Origin: Trifolium pratense | Lineage: Eukaryota; Streptophyta; Magnoliopsida; Fabales; Fabaceae | Reading direction: 5' to 3' | Length of the DNA stretch: 64,000 bases | NCBI RefSeq assembly: GCF_020283565.1 | Contig: NC_060065.1 | Span: forward strand, 18,080,866 to 18,144,865 | Shown here: piece by piece, positions 10,365 to 21,843 of the stretch | How the letters are laid out: each line of letters opens with the position of its first letter | Numbering within the stretch: the stretch's first letter is position 1 | Translations under genes and position numbers: made by a program | Notes under the pieces: model-generated | What the model was told of the DNA's origin: nothing | Databases searched by the model: none | What the model saw: the letters and a program-made list of their open reading frames with translations, nothing else

Positions 10365-10440
10365 TCATAAGAAATCTTTTGGTCGCAATCTTGTTATCAA
10401 ACTAGATATTGCTAAGGGCTTTGACACAGTTGATTGAAAT
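10365..10440 (+). pseudogene. LINE reverse-transcriptase shard
   Basis: About 25 codons translate to RNLVIKLDIAKGFDTVD followed by a stop. This matches the L1-type RT motif around the first catalytic Asp (compare LKIDISKAYDRVNW in the LINE at 17 kb). The MuTIR MITE lies just upstream. Confidence 0.6.
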
Positions 10441-10495
10441 CAATATTATTTTATGTAGCTGGATAGAAACAATTCTCAAATCTGTGAAGCTCTTA

Positions 10496-11411
10496 GAGTC
10501 TGTTTGTTACAGAATAAAAAAATAGTGATTTTGATGTAAAATAATTTAGATATTAATTTTTAGAGATTTTTGGAAAAATTGAATTTACTTTGTGTTTGTT
10601 TATTATAATAAAAATCACTTTTTTTAAATAAAATAATCTTTAGTTTGTTTGGATACAACTTATAAAAATGATTATTTTTTTAATCACAAATAACTTTCTT
10701 ATTTTAACATTTCTTTTCTCTCTCCTCTAAAAAAAAATCTATTATTTTATTTAGTAGCTTATCATTTTTAGCTGTTTTTTGATTATTTTTAGCTTCTGAT
10801 TATTTTAAAAATCTATAACAAATAGATGCAAAACAATTAAAAGTGATTATTTTCTAAAATAAGCTATAACAAACTACCTCTTAGTAGCTTCTCATTTTTA
10901 GCTGTTTTCTGATTATTTTTAGCTTCTGATTATTTTAAAAATCTATAACAAATAGATGCAAAACAATTAAAAGTGATTATTTTTATAAAAGAAGTGATTT
11001 TTTTCTAAAATAAACTATAACAAACGGCCTCATAGTTTATTTAAAAAAAAATCACTTTTTTTATAAAAATAATCACTTTTAATTGTTTTGCATCTATTTG
11101 TTATAGATTTTTAAAATAATCAGAAAACAGCTAAAAATGAGAAGCTACTAAGAGTAGCTTATAAAATAATATATTTTTTTTAGAGGAGAGAGAAAAGAAA
11201 TGTTAAAATAAGAAAGTTATTTGTAATTAATAAAATCACTTTTATAAGTTGTATCCAAACAAACTAAAGATTATTTTATTTAAAAAAAGTGATTTTTATT
11301 ATAATAAACAAACACAAAGTAAATTCAACTTTTCTAAAAATCTCTAAAAACTAATCTCTAAATTATTTTACATCAAAATCACTATTTTTTTAATCTGTAA
11401 CAAACAGACCC
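10496..11411. mobile_element. large palindromic Harbinger-like MITE
   Basis: The termini GAGTCTGTTTGTTACAG and CTGTAACAAACAGACCC are inverted and flanked by TTA on both sides (10493-10495, 11412-11414), as in PIF/Harbinger (Tourist) MITEs. The two halves are near-complete inverted copies over about 400 bases. A block of roughly 100 bases (tagcttctcatttttagctg) is duplicated in the left half at about 10755 and 10883. No ORF. Confidence 0.75.
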
Positions 11412-11414
11412 TTA

Positions 11415-11740
11415 ATCTCTATCAATGAAAAATAAGAGAGGTATTTAAGTAATTAAATTTTATCGGGCCAAAGTCGAGCAATTGTTAAATTTGGGAGGTT
11501 AATAGCGAGCAATTGAAACTCTGAGGGCCAAAATCAAACTATTCTAAAATTTAGGGGGCCAAATTGCATTTAACCCAAATAAATTTTAACTTAGAAGACA
11601 CACACTACACCAATGAAACATTTTTTAAATATTTTTGGAGATTTTTTATAAATTTTGTTTATTTTTTTAGTCTGTTACACTTCAGATTTACCCAAATAGT
11701 GGTCTCATCTTTGAATCTTGTTGACGACTCTAGATATTTT
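11415..11740. other. non-coding repeat debris
   Basis: No coding sequence. Phrases such as 'gggggccaaattgcatttaaccc' (about 11553-11575) are typical MITE/LTR debris. I see nothing else. Confidence 0.4.
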
Positions 11741-11900
11741 TTTTGAAAAAATAAAATGACATTCAGTCATTCAAATTGATATAATACATCAAATACAATC
11801 ACATATTCAACATCGCTAAAAATATAAAGGATGAAGTTGTAAAAAAGTCGTAACATCCAAATTAATAGCATACAATGGCAAAATGCTACTATAAATAATA
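11741..11900 (-). repeat. 3' end of a dispersed LINE-like repeat, first half
   Basis: Resembles 48150-48300 closely: T-run, 'atgacattcagtcattcaaa', 'aaaggatgaa', 'taatagcatacaatggcaaaatgc'. The T-run is a poly(A) tail on the minus strand. The copy stops at ..ataaataata and resumes at 13809. Confidence 0.6.
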
Positions 11901-12000
11901 CTCTCTCTAGTCTTGAATGTAACAAAAAAACACTCTTTAAGAAAGTGCGTAAATTATATTAAATGCGAGAACAAGTATTTCATTTCCAGTATTACCCTTA

Positions 12001-13030
12001 CTTTTTTTTTAATAATGAGGGCCTAAGCCCGAAAAAAATTACATGGTAATGAAACGCGGGGTCGCTATCCCTAATACATCAGCTAACATCACATTGTGAC
12101 ACTCTTTAGGACAAGTCTCATAATACACCATAGTCGCGTCAATAGTGCATCCCACATTAGCAAGCACGTCGGCACACTTGTTTGCTTCACGGTACGCGTT
12201 ATTAATCACAACTTCCCAATCAAGCTCTAACATACTCCAGATACACATGACTAAAGCTCCACCTAGCGGTCTCCCATAACCGGATTTGCGAAGCACTTGA
12301 TTCACAAGACTTGAATCCACTTCCAAATCAATTATAGTAAATCCCAACCTTCTAGCATACCTCAGCTCTTCAAACACTCCCCAAAGCTCCGCAACATAAG
12401 CACTACAAAATGCCCAAGTTCTTAGCAAACCCACCCCTCCAAACACTGTTGCTATCACGTATCACACCTCCACGACCAGCTGCACTACCTTCCTTATATG
12501 CATCATCCGTATTAAGCTTAACCCAACCTTCGATGGGAGGCTTCCATTTAATCGTCGCTTCTGTCCTTTCCATAGTATGCAGCACCATCTGCAACAGCTG
12601 TAACTACATTTATAGGTCGCCGCCCGAAACGGTTCGTCGTGTTCTTCCTTATTCCGCCATGACCAAAGACAACAACAAGCCGTAGCCCAATAATCCTTCC
12701 AAGCAATGTCATCACTCCATTTCCGCGAACTGTAAAGATTCAAGTCTATTCACTGTTGCCAATTTCCTAAAGAAAAAAAAATGCTTCTCAAACTGTCCTC
12801 CACCACATTTAACCATAATGGCATAACTGACAGATAGTCTCGTATTGCATGCAATTCATTCTCGACAATACCACCACAAAACCGGCACATAGCATGACCT
12901 AACCCCATGCGGTTCTTCCTAGCGTTAGTTAACAAACGCTCATGCAACATAAGCAAAACAAAACTGCGAACCCTATAGGAAGAACAAATAACTTCCAAAC
13001 CTTATTCCAACGCGAATTATCCTCCATGTG
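12001..13030 (-). pseudogene. 5'-truncated L1-type LINE: zf-RVT and RNase H
   Basis: On the minus strand, shards at 12998-12750 (LLTNARKNRMGLGHAMCRFCGG) give the zf-RVT region. Shards at 12594-12039 give a plant LINE RNase H (VKLNTDDAYKEG, AELWGVFEELRYA, LEVDSSLVNQ, NAYREANKCADVLANVG). Frameshifts lie near 12440 and 12745. A T-run at 12001-12012 is its poly(A) tail. Only the 3' kilobase is present, as expected for a 5'-truncated insertion. Confidence 0.8.
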
Positions 13031-13176
13031 ATGAATTTCACTTAAAAGTATTGATTACATTTGCACACGTGATTGTTAAAACTCGAACTAGAAGCAACTC
13101 TTGATATTCTTCTTCCACAACTGCGTGATTACTATTCAACTTTTGATATTCTTCTTACACTATAGCCTAATTAAAA

Positions 13177-13601
13177 TTGGGTTAAATAAGTTATTGGTCC
13201 CTATAAATATTTCAAATTTTAATTTTAGTCCCTATAAATTTTTTTAGCAACTTTTGGTCTTTGAAATATTTTCTGTCACAATTTTTAGTCCCTCATTTTC
13301 AGTCAACTTTTGTGTACTTTCAATTTTTTTAATGAATTTTTGTATTCATGTCTTTAATATTATCAGAACATATCCTTTAAAAATTAATATTTAATTCATC
13401 CCTTGCTTAAAAATTTTAAAATTTTGCAAGAGACATTACGATAATGTACATGTTTATTGCCACGAAAAAAAATTTCGAATGACATACATAGTTGAATAAA
13501 AAGCATAACCATAAATTGTGACAGAAATTATTCGAGGGACAAAAAAAATGCTAAAAACGAATTTGAGATATTTATAAGGATAAAAAATACATTGAACCAA
13601 T
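13177..13601. mobile_element. MITE with 'ttttggtccct' inverted repeats
   Basis: The left part (gggttaaataagttattggt, ccctataaatatttcaaa) is mirrored by the right part (gagatatttataaggataaa ... attgaacc). The family resembles the elements at 37668 and 46290. The target duplication is unclear here. Confidence 0.5.
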
Positions 13602-13808
13602 TAAGTATGTGTTTGCTTCTACGGCGATAAGAATTGATTTTGGCAATTGAGTTTGACAAAATTAATTAATTTTGATTAAAAGTGAGTTAAACAAAATTGA
13701 TTTATGTTTGAATATACTAATGTAAACGTGATTCTTAACATTGTAGTAGCTTTCGCTTTTGAGACTTTCAATTTTTTGTTGTTGCTTATATATGAGACCG
13801 CAAGAAGT

Positions 13809-14170
13809 ATAATAAAATTAAAGTGACCGAAATATCAGATAAAAAAAAAAAAAGTGACCGAAATATCCAAGTCTCTAGATCTGCAACGTTGATGCCTAAA
13901 TTATTGATTGAATCTATAATTGATTGAAACAGATATTTCAATATGAATCAAATGAATACCACAACAATCGATAAATCAAATAGCATCGTACAAGACGACA
14001 AACAACACAACGCCACACTTAAACCATGAAATCACAAAAACTCAATCTATATAAAAATCATTTATTTTATATTAAAAGAAAGAAAAAAGGTATTGAATGG
14101 TGATTTTAGGCCAAAAATAGACCCAAATCTTTTCGTTTTACAACCTTTTTTTTCTTCATAAAATAAAATT
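13809..14170 (-). repeat. dispersed LINE-like repeat, second half
   Basis: Matches 48270-48600: 'aaagtgaccgaaatatcc', 'gatctgcaacgttgatgcc', 'cgtacaagacgacaaacaac', 'ggtgattttaggccaaaaat'. It continues the copy begun at 11741. Confidence 0.6.
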
Positions 14171-14212
14171 ATAATTTACCTTTTCTAACTTATAACTTAT
14201 TTTGATAAATTA

Positions 14213-14421
14213 GGGCTAGTTTGGATTAACTTATTTTTTAACTTATACACATAACTTATACAATTTTTATGTATTATCATAAGTTTGTCAAGGTAGTTTA
14301 TAATAAATAACTTATAAAAATATAATTTTCAATACTATGAACTTATAAAATAGCATAAAACCTAATTTATATTACATAAGTTGTTTGCATAAGCTAAAAA
14401 AAAAGTTAATCCAAAAGACCC
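14213..14421. mobile_element. short MITE
   Basis: GGGCTAGTTTGGATTAACTT at the left and AAGTTAATCCAAAAGACCC at the right are inverted repeats bounding about 210 bp of AT-rich DNA. Confidence 0.6.
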
Positions 14422-14444
14422 TCGGTTCAATTAGCTTATAACTT

Positions 14445-14695
14445 TATGTAAAAAAGAAGAAGCTTAAAGCGTATAATTTATAATTTTTTCTCTCAATTTT
14501 ATTCCTGTCATTTTATTAGAGTAAAAGTAAATATTAATTAAACATATGTTTTTGTCATTTTATATTTATAAATCACTTCAACAACTAATTTTATCAAATA
14601 TTACAAATTTAATCAATTAATTTATCGGCTATAAGTTCTTCCACTATAAGTTAACTTAACCTTATCCAGTATTTATTGTCGAACAAAACCTAAAT
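14445..14695. repeat. MITE-like AT-rich repeat
   Basis: Shares long stretches with 63345-63570 ('ttctctcaattttattcctg'-like start, 'tcattttatatttataaat', 'aatcaattaatttat'). It is a dispersed non-coding repeat. Confidence 0.4.
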
Positions 14696-14839
14696 ATCTA
14701 AATTACCAAATAGGTGAATATAATAATTTTGAATTCACCGATGTCTACTTTTCCACGCATTCGGTGTATCGATATCCGTTCAATCATGATTAGACAATAA
14801 AAGAAGTGCAATTTTTTTTTATATCAAAAAGTTTTAATT

Positions 14840-14970
14840 TTTTTTGTCAAGTAGCCTAGTGTCTAGAAAATCCACCTTAAAGATGAATAAGTGGAGTGTC
14901 CCGGGTTCGAACCCAGACTCTTGCAAATATAGTGCGATGTCCCTACAAACTGAGCTAAGTTCACAGGGAC
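14840..14970 (-). mobile_element. tRNA-derived SINE-like repeat
   Basis: The minus strand opens GTCCCTGTGAACTTAGCTCAG with an A-box-like region (TTAGCTCAGTTTGTAGG) and a B box (GGGTTCGAACCC), and runs on to an A-run (gacaaaaaaaa). The stems needed for a functional tRNA are absent. A second, internally deleted copy is at 29652-29748. Confidence 0.7.
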
Positions 14971-17040
14971 AAATTTTAAATTTTACTCAATAAGTTAAAA
15001 ATACCAAATTTAAATGTTGATCATCCAATTTAAATCAAATAGCCACCGTAAAAAATTTACCCTTAAAATAAATACATAGAATGACTGGAGTTTGAACCCC
15101 GAACCCTTTAATGCAATATTCTGTCGACTAAAGTAAACTTTAGCAATATAATACTATGTGGAGTATAAATTATAATTATATTGTGACAAAATCGTTTGGG
15201 TTGTAATTTTTTTTTGGGTAAACCGGTTATAAATCCTTTTATATATTAAGACAAAAAACAAACTTCCCGTCTAAGTGTATAATTATGCCGCCCAAACTTC
15301 ATTCTTTTTTTTTTTTTACAACCAAACCTTATTTATACATTTTGTTTGTCTATACTGCTAACATAAATTTGAACCTATTAATCTTCCAAAAGTTCAATTT
15401 ATATTCATTCTCATCCCAAGGCCTTGCAATCGTATTCGTGGGATGGTTTTACTCCCTTTGCCACTGGTCACATGATTCCAAAGAAGTCTAATTTCATAAT
15501 TATTCTACATGTTTCTATATCTTTTCATTAATTATTTTAAATTTCAAAATAGAATTATACTAACATGTGTTATAAATACTGTAACGCCCGAACTAAATTG
15601 TCTAGAATATTTAGCCGAGACATATATAATTGAATCTGAGTACATTAAAATTACAGAATAATTACTTGAATTTTACAATATCACGATAATAATGTGATAA
15701 TCCAGTAAAATACAGCGGGAGAGAATTATATTCTAACTTAACAGATTAACATAAAAACAAAGAAGAAGACGACAGTCTTCTAATCCGATAATTTAAGCTC
15801 AACCTTGATCATCAGTTCCTGCCTGGTCCTTTCTCCTGTTAACCTGTTTTCCTAAAAAAAAATTGAAAGTCGTGGGATGAGACTACTAAGCCTCAGTGAG
15901 TTCCTACTACCCAACTACTGGTGACTATACCGGGGCAACTGAAACTAATAGTTTCTAACTTTAACCTGAACCTGAATATCTAATAGTCTAATCCTGACAT
16001 AATCCTGAAGTTTTCATAATATGATAATAAAGAAATAGAATAAGGTAAACCACGTTAAGGTAAACCATAATTAATAGAATAATAAAATGAAATAGAAAAA
16101 TAATCTATGAAGTCAATTACTTCATTCCTTTTATATTTCAGACAATGACACATTTTTCTCTATTTGATAAGTATGAAGTTTAAGAATAATTTTTTTTAAG
16201 CGTATCAATTTCTCAATTCCACATTTTTCCAATTCATTCTATAGTATAGTCATTCGAGGAGTTTCTATTATTTTATCAGTGTATTTGTTAAATATCACAT
16301 GAAAAATTAGACAAATAAAAAAATAATGAGTAAAAAAATAGAGTACAACATTTATTTATAAATAATAGTAAAAAAACATTTATAAGCATGATTTAAATCC
16401 AATAAAAAATAATATGAACAACAATTCTTTTTTAATAAGTAAACATATGATTAAAAAAAATGACAATAAAATATAAAAAATATAAATAAATACTTAAAAC
16501 TCTAACATCAATTGATAATACTTAATCATAATTTGAATAACAAACAATGTTGTTCTTCCGTATATGGACCTGCAAATAAAGAATTATAACTCAAAATTAG
16601 TGCAATTTTCTGATTGTAGAATTAAACTTGAATATTTTATTCACTCCTCTGTTCCCAATCCACATGTTATTTATCCCTCGTAGTCATCTTCATCAGTCTC
16701 TGCAAGAATCCAAATAGTAAATAAAAGTTACAAAGATAGATGAATAATATTTTGGCTTCTTAAAAAGAAGTTTACAATTTCTACCAAAAAAAAATAAGTT
16801 TACAAAATATTATTGACTTTAGAGAAGAAAATGATTTCTTTTTTTTATGTTGAATCCTCTTATTGTAACCTAACACAAATAAACAAAATACCTGCAAAGA
16901 AAAACAAATAAAATTTAGATTTCATTCCACTTGAGAGCAACAAAAATTATATTGAACAAATAAATAAGAAATAACCAACAATAGCAATAGATTTTTTATT
17001 TAAAAAAAAAAACCAACAATAGCAATAGATAGAAAAAAAA
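14971..17040. other. non-coding AT-rich interval
   Basis: No gene supported. There is a B-box-like fragment at about 15079-15110 (gagtttgaaccccgaaccc). A stretch at 15580-15970 is less AT-rich, with 'cgtgggatgagactactaag' and 'cctcagtgagttcctactac', and looks like an old dispersed repeat of unknown class. The rest is low-complexity AT. Confidence 0.5.
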
Positions 17041-17053
17041 GTAGTGAAAGGCT

Positions 17054-17697
17054 ATGTTTTGTTACTATTGCGGACTACTAGGCCATACCGATGATACCTG
17101 TGATATACTTTATTCAGCGGAGGTGGACGATGGAACCAGAAACTGGGGACCGGAGGTGAGGGTGGAGACAAAGAAGCCTAGGGACGGTGGAGGAGGTAGG
17201 TGGCTGAGGGAGGAAGGGCAAAATTGGAAAACCCCTGATCAAGGAGAGAGACAGACAAGTTTAGACATTAATGGCTCATCAAAGGCCACTTTGAATGCTG
17301 CAGAAAGGGGAAAGGAGGTTTCAAAAAATTTACTAGCAGAATTAATAAGGAATCCTTCCACTTTAATTCCAAAACATAACAAACAAAAAATAATTGAGGA
17401 AGTTAATGGGGGGCGGCTACATCATTAGGAGAGATGGAGGAATGTAGTAAGGGAGTAAATGAGGAAGGTTATGATTCTGACATAATTATTGAGGAGAAAA
17501 AACGGAAAATTACTAATTCACATTTACCACGCCAAGTCAGCAACATTGAAGGAGAAGAGAGGATGATGGTAGATGCAAATGAAAGGGTAGAAGCCACCAA
17601 GAATCATGGAGTACACGTGGCAGCTGACATGGATGGTTCTCAAACGCAAATTTTTTTATCGGCGGGTCCTGGCAAGCAGGCCTGCCGGGAAAAATGA
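17054..17697 (+). pseudogene. LINE ORF1 C-terminal fragment with CCHC zinc knuckle
   Basis: It starts inside ORF1: MFCYYCGLLGHTDDTC is the CCHC knuckle (C-x2-C-x4-H-x4-C) found in plant LINE ORF1 proteins that bind the RNA. The frame stops at 17426-17428 and resumes in another frame (17434-17697), so a frameshift lies near 17400-17434. The ORF1 stop TGA overlaps the ORF2 ATG (ATGA at 17694-17697), a tight ORF1/ORF2 junction. Confidence 0.75.
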
Positions 17698-18638
17698 GTA
17701 TTCTCAGTTGGAACTGTCGGGGCCTGGGCAACCCGAGTGCAGTTCCTACCTTACGTGACCTCGTTCGGAAGTATAAACCGGATGTCATTTTTCTATGTGA
17801 AACTCTTGTTCATGCAAATAAAATAGAGGAAGTACGTGTTCGTTTGGGCTTTGACGGATCTTTTGCTGTCGATAAAATTGGACGAAGTGGAGGTCTAGCT
17901 TGTCTTTGGAAATCCCCTTTCGAAGGACACTTGATCAACTATTCAACCTATTTTATCAACATGGAAATTCGTCATCAACAAATTCCAACTTGGCGGTTTA
18001 CGGGTTTCTATGGAATCCCGGACGGTGAGAGAAGAAGAGATTCGTGGGACCTTTTACGAACTCTGGCACAAGACAACTCCCTTCCATGGTGTATCATGGG
18101 AGATTTTAATGATATTCTTTCAAATGAAGAGAAGAGAAGCAGGGTTGACCATCCACCTTGGAGAATTCGTGGTTTCCGAGAAGCAATACAAGATTGTAAT
18201 CTTATTGATATCCCACTACAAGGATATCCGTTCACTTGGATACGACGTAGGGGGAAGCCTGACATAGTGGAGGAGAAATTGGACAGGGCGATGGCTACAC
18301 AGAGATGGATTGATTTATTCCCAAACTCCAAATTATCAAATTTAATAGCAGATAGGTCTGATCACTCATCTATTCTATTAAGTTTGATTGATCGTGATAA
18401 TAGAAATGTGAAGAGATCTTTCCGTTTTGAGAATGCATGGTTGAAGGAGAATGAACTTCAGAATGTTGTTACTAGCTCTTGGAGGCGCGACGAGGAACTA
18501 GAGGTGTTGGAAAAATTAAATCAATGTAGGGAGGATCTTGAAAGATGGGGAAAACAAATGCGGTTACGTTTCAAAAAGGACATCGATCAATGCCGAGTTG
18601 AACTTGAAGCTTTGAGGGAGGATGAAGCTTTCCATTAG
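17694..18638 (+). pseudogene. LINE ORF2: AP-type endonuclease
   Basis: The 314-codon open frame carries the apurinic endonuclease-like domain that nicks target DNA. Visible motifs are ILSWNCRGLGNP (Asn), FLCETLV (catalytic Glu), FTGFYGIPDGERR, CIMGDFNDILS (Asp and Asn) and DRSDHSSILL (Ser-Asp-His). It ends at TAG (18636-18638). Homologous coding continues in the same frame (to about 18790), so the stop is a nonsense mutation. Confidence 0.88.
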
Positions 18639-20089
18639 GAGTACACAACCACACGAAATAAGATGAGTCTCTTACTATCCCAAGAAGATGCATTTTGGAG
18701 ACAAAGAGCAAAGGTCCATTGGCTACAAGACGATGACTCAAATACCAAATTTTTTCATGCGATGGCAAGCACTAGAAAGAGGACTTGTGCAACGTTGCAA
18801 AAAATTATTTTGATACTTTATTTAGCAACAACACAAGTACTTCAAAATCTATCTTAAATTATGTGCCTCGAACAATCAACGAACAAGATAATGATATGTT
18901 GATGGCCCCGTTTGTGAAGGAAGAATTTAAAATAGCTTTGTTCCAAATGAATTCAGATAAATCACCGGGTCCAAATGGTTTCAACCCGGCATTTTATAAA
19001 AGATTTTGGGATATTAGCGGGGATGAAATTTTTAGGACAGGGGTTATGTGGTTGGAGCAAGGTGCTTTTCCCTTGCAAGTTGTAGAAACAAACATTGTGC
19101 TTATTCCAAAGAAAGACAATCCTGTCACCATGAAGGATTTTAGGCCAATTTCTTTATGTAATGTTCTCTATAAAATTATTTCAAAGGTGTTGGCGAATAG
19201 ATTGAAATTGTTATTACCAAAATGCATTTCTCAAGAACAATCAGCTTTTGTAGAAAATCGATCCATAATTGATAATGTGATGGTAGCTTCTGAAATTTTG
19301 CATCATATGAAGTGTAAATCGAGGGGACGAGTAGGAGAGGTGGCCTTGAAAATTGATATCAGTAAGGCTTATGATAGAGTCAATTGGGGATATGTGAAAA
19401 ACATGATGAGGATGATGGGCTATCATGAGAAATGGGTCAATTGGATGGGATTGTGTATGGAAAGTGTGCAGTATCATGTGCAAGTTAATGGAGAGAGGGT
19501 TGGTTTGCAAACACCGGGTAGAGGACTCCGACAAGGGGATCCTTTATCTCCTTATCTTTTCATCATATGTGCAGAAGGTCTTTCGGTCCTACTAAAAAGA
19601 CTAGAATCTCGTGGAGAAATTCACGGGGTGAAAGTTTGTAGGGGATCACCAATACTAACTCACCTTTTATTTGCCGATGATTGTTTTTTATTCTGCAGGG
19701 CTGAAGAAATAGAAGCTACCGTATTGGTAGAAGCTCTTAAAAAATATGAGGAAGCATCAGGCCAGGCTATCAACATGCAAAAGTCAGAGATTTTTTTCAG
19801 CAAAAATACATCAGGTGAATTGAAGGAGAAAGTGCAAAATATTTTGCAGGTAATTGAAAGCACGGGGTCAAATAAATATCTTGGCCTACCATCTATGGTG
19901 GGTAGAAAAAAGAAGGCTATATTTAATTACATCAGGGATCGCATCTGGCAACGCATTCAGAACTGGTCAGGCAAACACTTGTCAAAGGCAGGAAGAGAAG
20001 TCTTAATCAAATCGGTGGCTCAATCTATACCAACATATTGCATGAGTGTTTTTCTTCTCCCGACAACTCTAGGTGAAGAGATTCAATGA
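18639..20089 (+). pseudogene. LINE ORF2: reverse transcriptase
   Basis: A short linker in the endonuclease frame (QRAKVHWLQDDDSNTKFFHA, 18712-18771) is followed by a frameshift near 18785-18830. The RT domain then reads to 20089: DKSPGPNGFNPAFYKRFW, KDFRPISLCNVLYKIISK, KIDISKAYDRVNW with the first catalytic Asp, GLRQGDPLSPYLFIICAEG, and LLFADDCFLF with the catalytic Asp pair. The TGA at 20087-20089 is a second nonsense codon, since the reading continues in frame. Confidence 0.88.
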
Positions 20090-21775
20090 ATGCTAAACTC
20101 ATTTTGGTGGGGATCAAATCGGAACAATGGAAGAGGCATCAATTGGTTGAGTTGGGACAAGTTAACAATGCGGAAGGAACATGGCGGTATGGGATTCCGA
20201 CATCTATATGGATTCAACTTGGCTATGCTAGGGAAGCAAGGTTGGAAATTAGCAACCAACCATGATACTATAGTGGCAAGAATTTTCAAAGCTAGATATT
20301 ATCCAAGAGGGAATTTTTTTGGGGCCAATTTGGGCCATAATCCAAGTTTTATATGGCGTAGTATCCACACTTCACAGGTAATTGTCAAGGGAGGCATTAG
20401 ATGGCGGTTGGGAGATGGAAAGAATATTAGAGTTTGGCGTGATGCTTGGTTAAGAGATGGAGCGGACTCTTATGTTACAACTCCCATGATACTAGGAAGG
20501 GAGGACATGTGTGTTAATGATTTGATAGAGGAGGGTGGTAGAGAGTGGAGAAGGAGCTTAATTATGGACTCTTTCAATGAGAGAGATGCTCAATGTATTT
20601 TAAGTACTCTTTTGTTTGGTGACATGCAAGAAGATGTGCCTAGTTGGAAGCATTCAAGAAATGATGAGTATAGCGTCAAATTGGCTTATTATTACACGAT
20701 GGAAAATCTTGTGGATAATACGGGTTTGAGAGTTGAAGGAAATTGGGGAAAAATTTGGGGATTAAAAATTCCACAAAAAATGAAGGTGTTTCTTTGGAGA
20801 GCGGCGAGAGGATGTCTACCGACAAGATATCGACTCCAACGGAAGGGTGTAAATTGTCCTCATACTTGTGCTTATTGTCAAAATAATTTTGAGAATGATT
20901 GGCATGTTTTCTTTGGTTGTGTGAAGGCACAAGAAATTTGGGAGGAAGCGGGGCTATGGTCTTTAATTGAAGGCATGTTTGAATCGGCTGAAGGTTTTGT
21001 TTCTTTATTTTTCTCTCTATTAGAACTATTGTCACAACATAATATTATCTTGTTTGTTGCTGCCTTCTGGTGTATCTGGAAGAGAAGAAATCAAAAGATA
21101 TGGGAGGATATTGAACTGCGTCCATCAGTCTCTTTACAACTAGCAACCGACATCATTTACCAATGGAAAACAGCTCAAATATCTCATCAAAAACAGCAGA
21201 CCAGCACTGCTATTTTGCCACATACAGTAGCAGCGAGAAATGTTCCAAGGGAGGAAAGCAGTGTCAGCGCTAGTGCATCAGCCGTACATGTAATATGGAC
21301 ACCTCCGGTGCAAGGTATGCTTAAATGTAATGTCGACGCAGCGATATTTAAGGAGCAAAACTGTTTCGGTGCGGGTATGTGTTTAAGAGATGACAAAGGA
21401 AATTTCATCCGTGCTCAAACAACATGGAGTTATGGCAATCCACTTCCATACGAAGCAGAGGCATGGGGATTGAAAGCAGCTATTTCTTGGTTACGAAATT
21501 TAGGCGTTGCTAATGTTGTTATAGAACTAGATTGCAAAGTAGTGGTAGATGGCATTAGCGGTAAACTAAATCTACGTACAGAATTTGGTGCTATGTTAGA
21601 CGTGTGCAAAACTTCTTTACGTTTATTACAAAACTTTAGGATAAGTTTTATCAGGAGACAAGCCAACAATGTTGCTCACTTGTTAGCAAGAGCGGCGTTG
21701 TCCTTTGCTAGTCGCCAAGACTTTGATTATATACCATCCTGTATTGAAACTATTTTGATTAATGAAATGAGTTAA
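20090..21775 (+). pseudogene. LINE ORF2: zf-RVT and C-terminal RNase H
   Basis: Same frame as the RT. It continues the RT thumb region (NSFWWGSNRNNGRG), then the zf-RVT module (FLWRAARGCLPTRYRLQRKG, CAYCQNNFENDWHVFFGC). A plant-type RNase H closes it (LKCNVDAAIFKEQNCFGAG, EAEAWGLKAAI, ELDCKVVVDG, RRQANNVAHLLARA). A stop follows and then an A-rich tail. This 561-codon stretch is undamaged. Confidence 0.88.
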
Positions 21776-21843
21776 GATTGTTACGGTAAAAAAAAAAAAA
21801 AAGGTAGTGATTCTGTCAAAAAAAAAAAGAAGAGTAGTGAAGG

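Larger units (their letters stand above)
11901..13808. mobile_element. Stowaway-like MITE carrying later insertions
   Basis: It begins CTCTCTCTAGTC after TA and ends GACCGCAAGAAG before TA, resembling degenerate Stowaway termini (CTCCCTCCGT type). It splits the LINE-like repeat whose halves lie at 11741-11900 and 13809-14170. A LINE fragment (12001-13030) and a MITE (13177-13601) are nested inside. The boundaries rest on the interrupted host repeat more than on the termini. Confidence 0.5.
17041..21843 (+). mobile_element. L1-type LINE, 5'-truncated in ORF1
   Basis: It contains the C-terminal end of ORF1, then a nearly complete ORF2 (endonuclease, RT, zf-RVT, RNase H) and an A-rich tail from 21787. 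Candidate target duplications are gtagtgaaagg (17041-17051) and gtagtgaagg (21834-21843). A second A-run and 'ggtagtgattctgtc' lie between the first tail and the right duplication. ORF2 has two nonsense codons and a frameshift. Confidence 0.85.

Noticed and set aside
14840..14970. tRNA gene on the minus strand
   Set aside because: A- and B-box-like parts are present, but the cloverleaf stems do not pair and a SINE body follows.
18008..18331. Minus-strand ORF over the LINE endonuclease
   Set aside because: It is a shadow of the plus-strand endonuclease frame, which has clear catalytic motifs.
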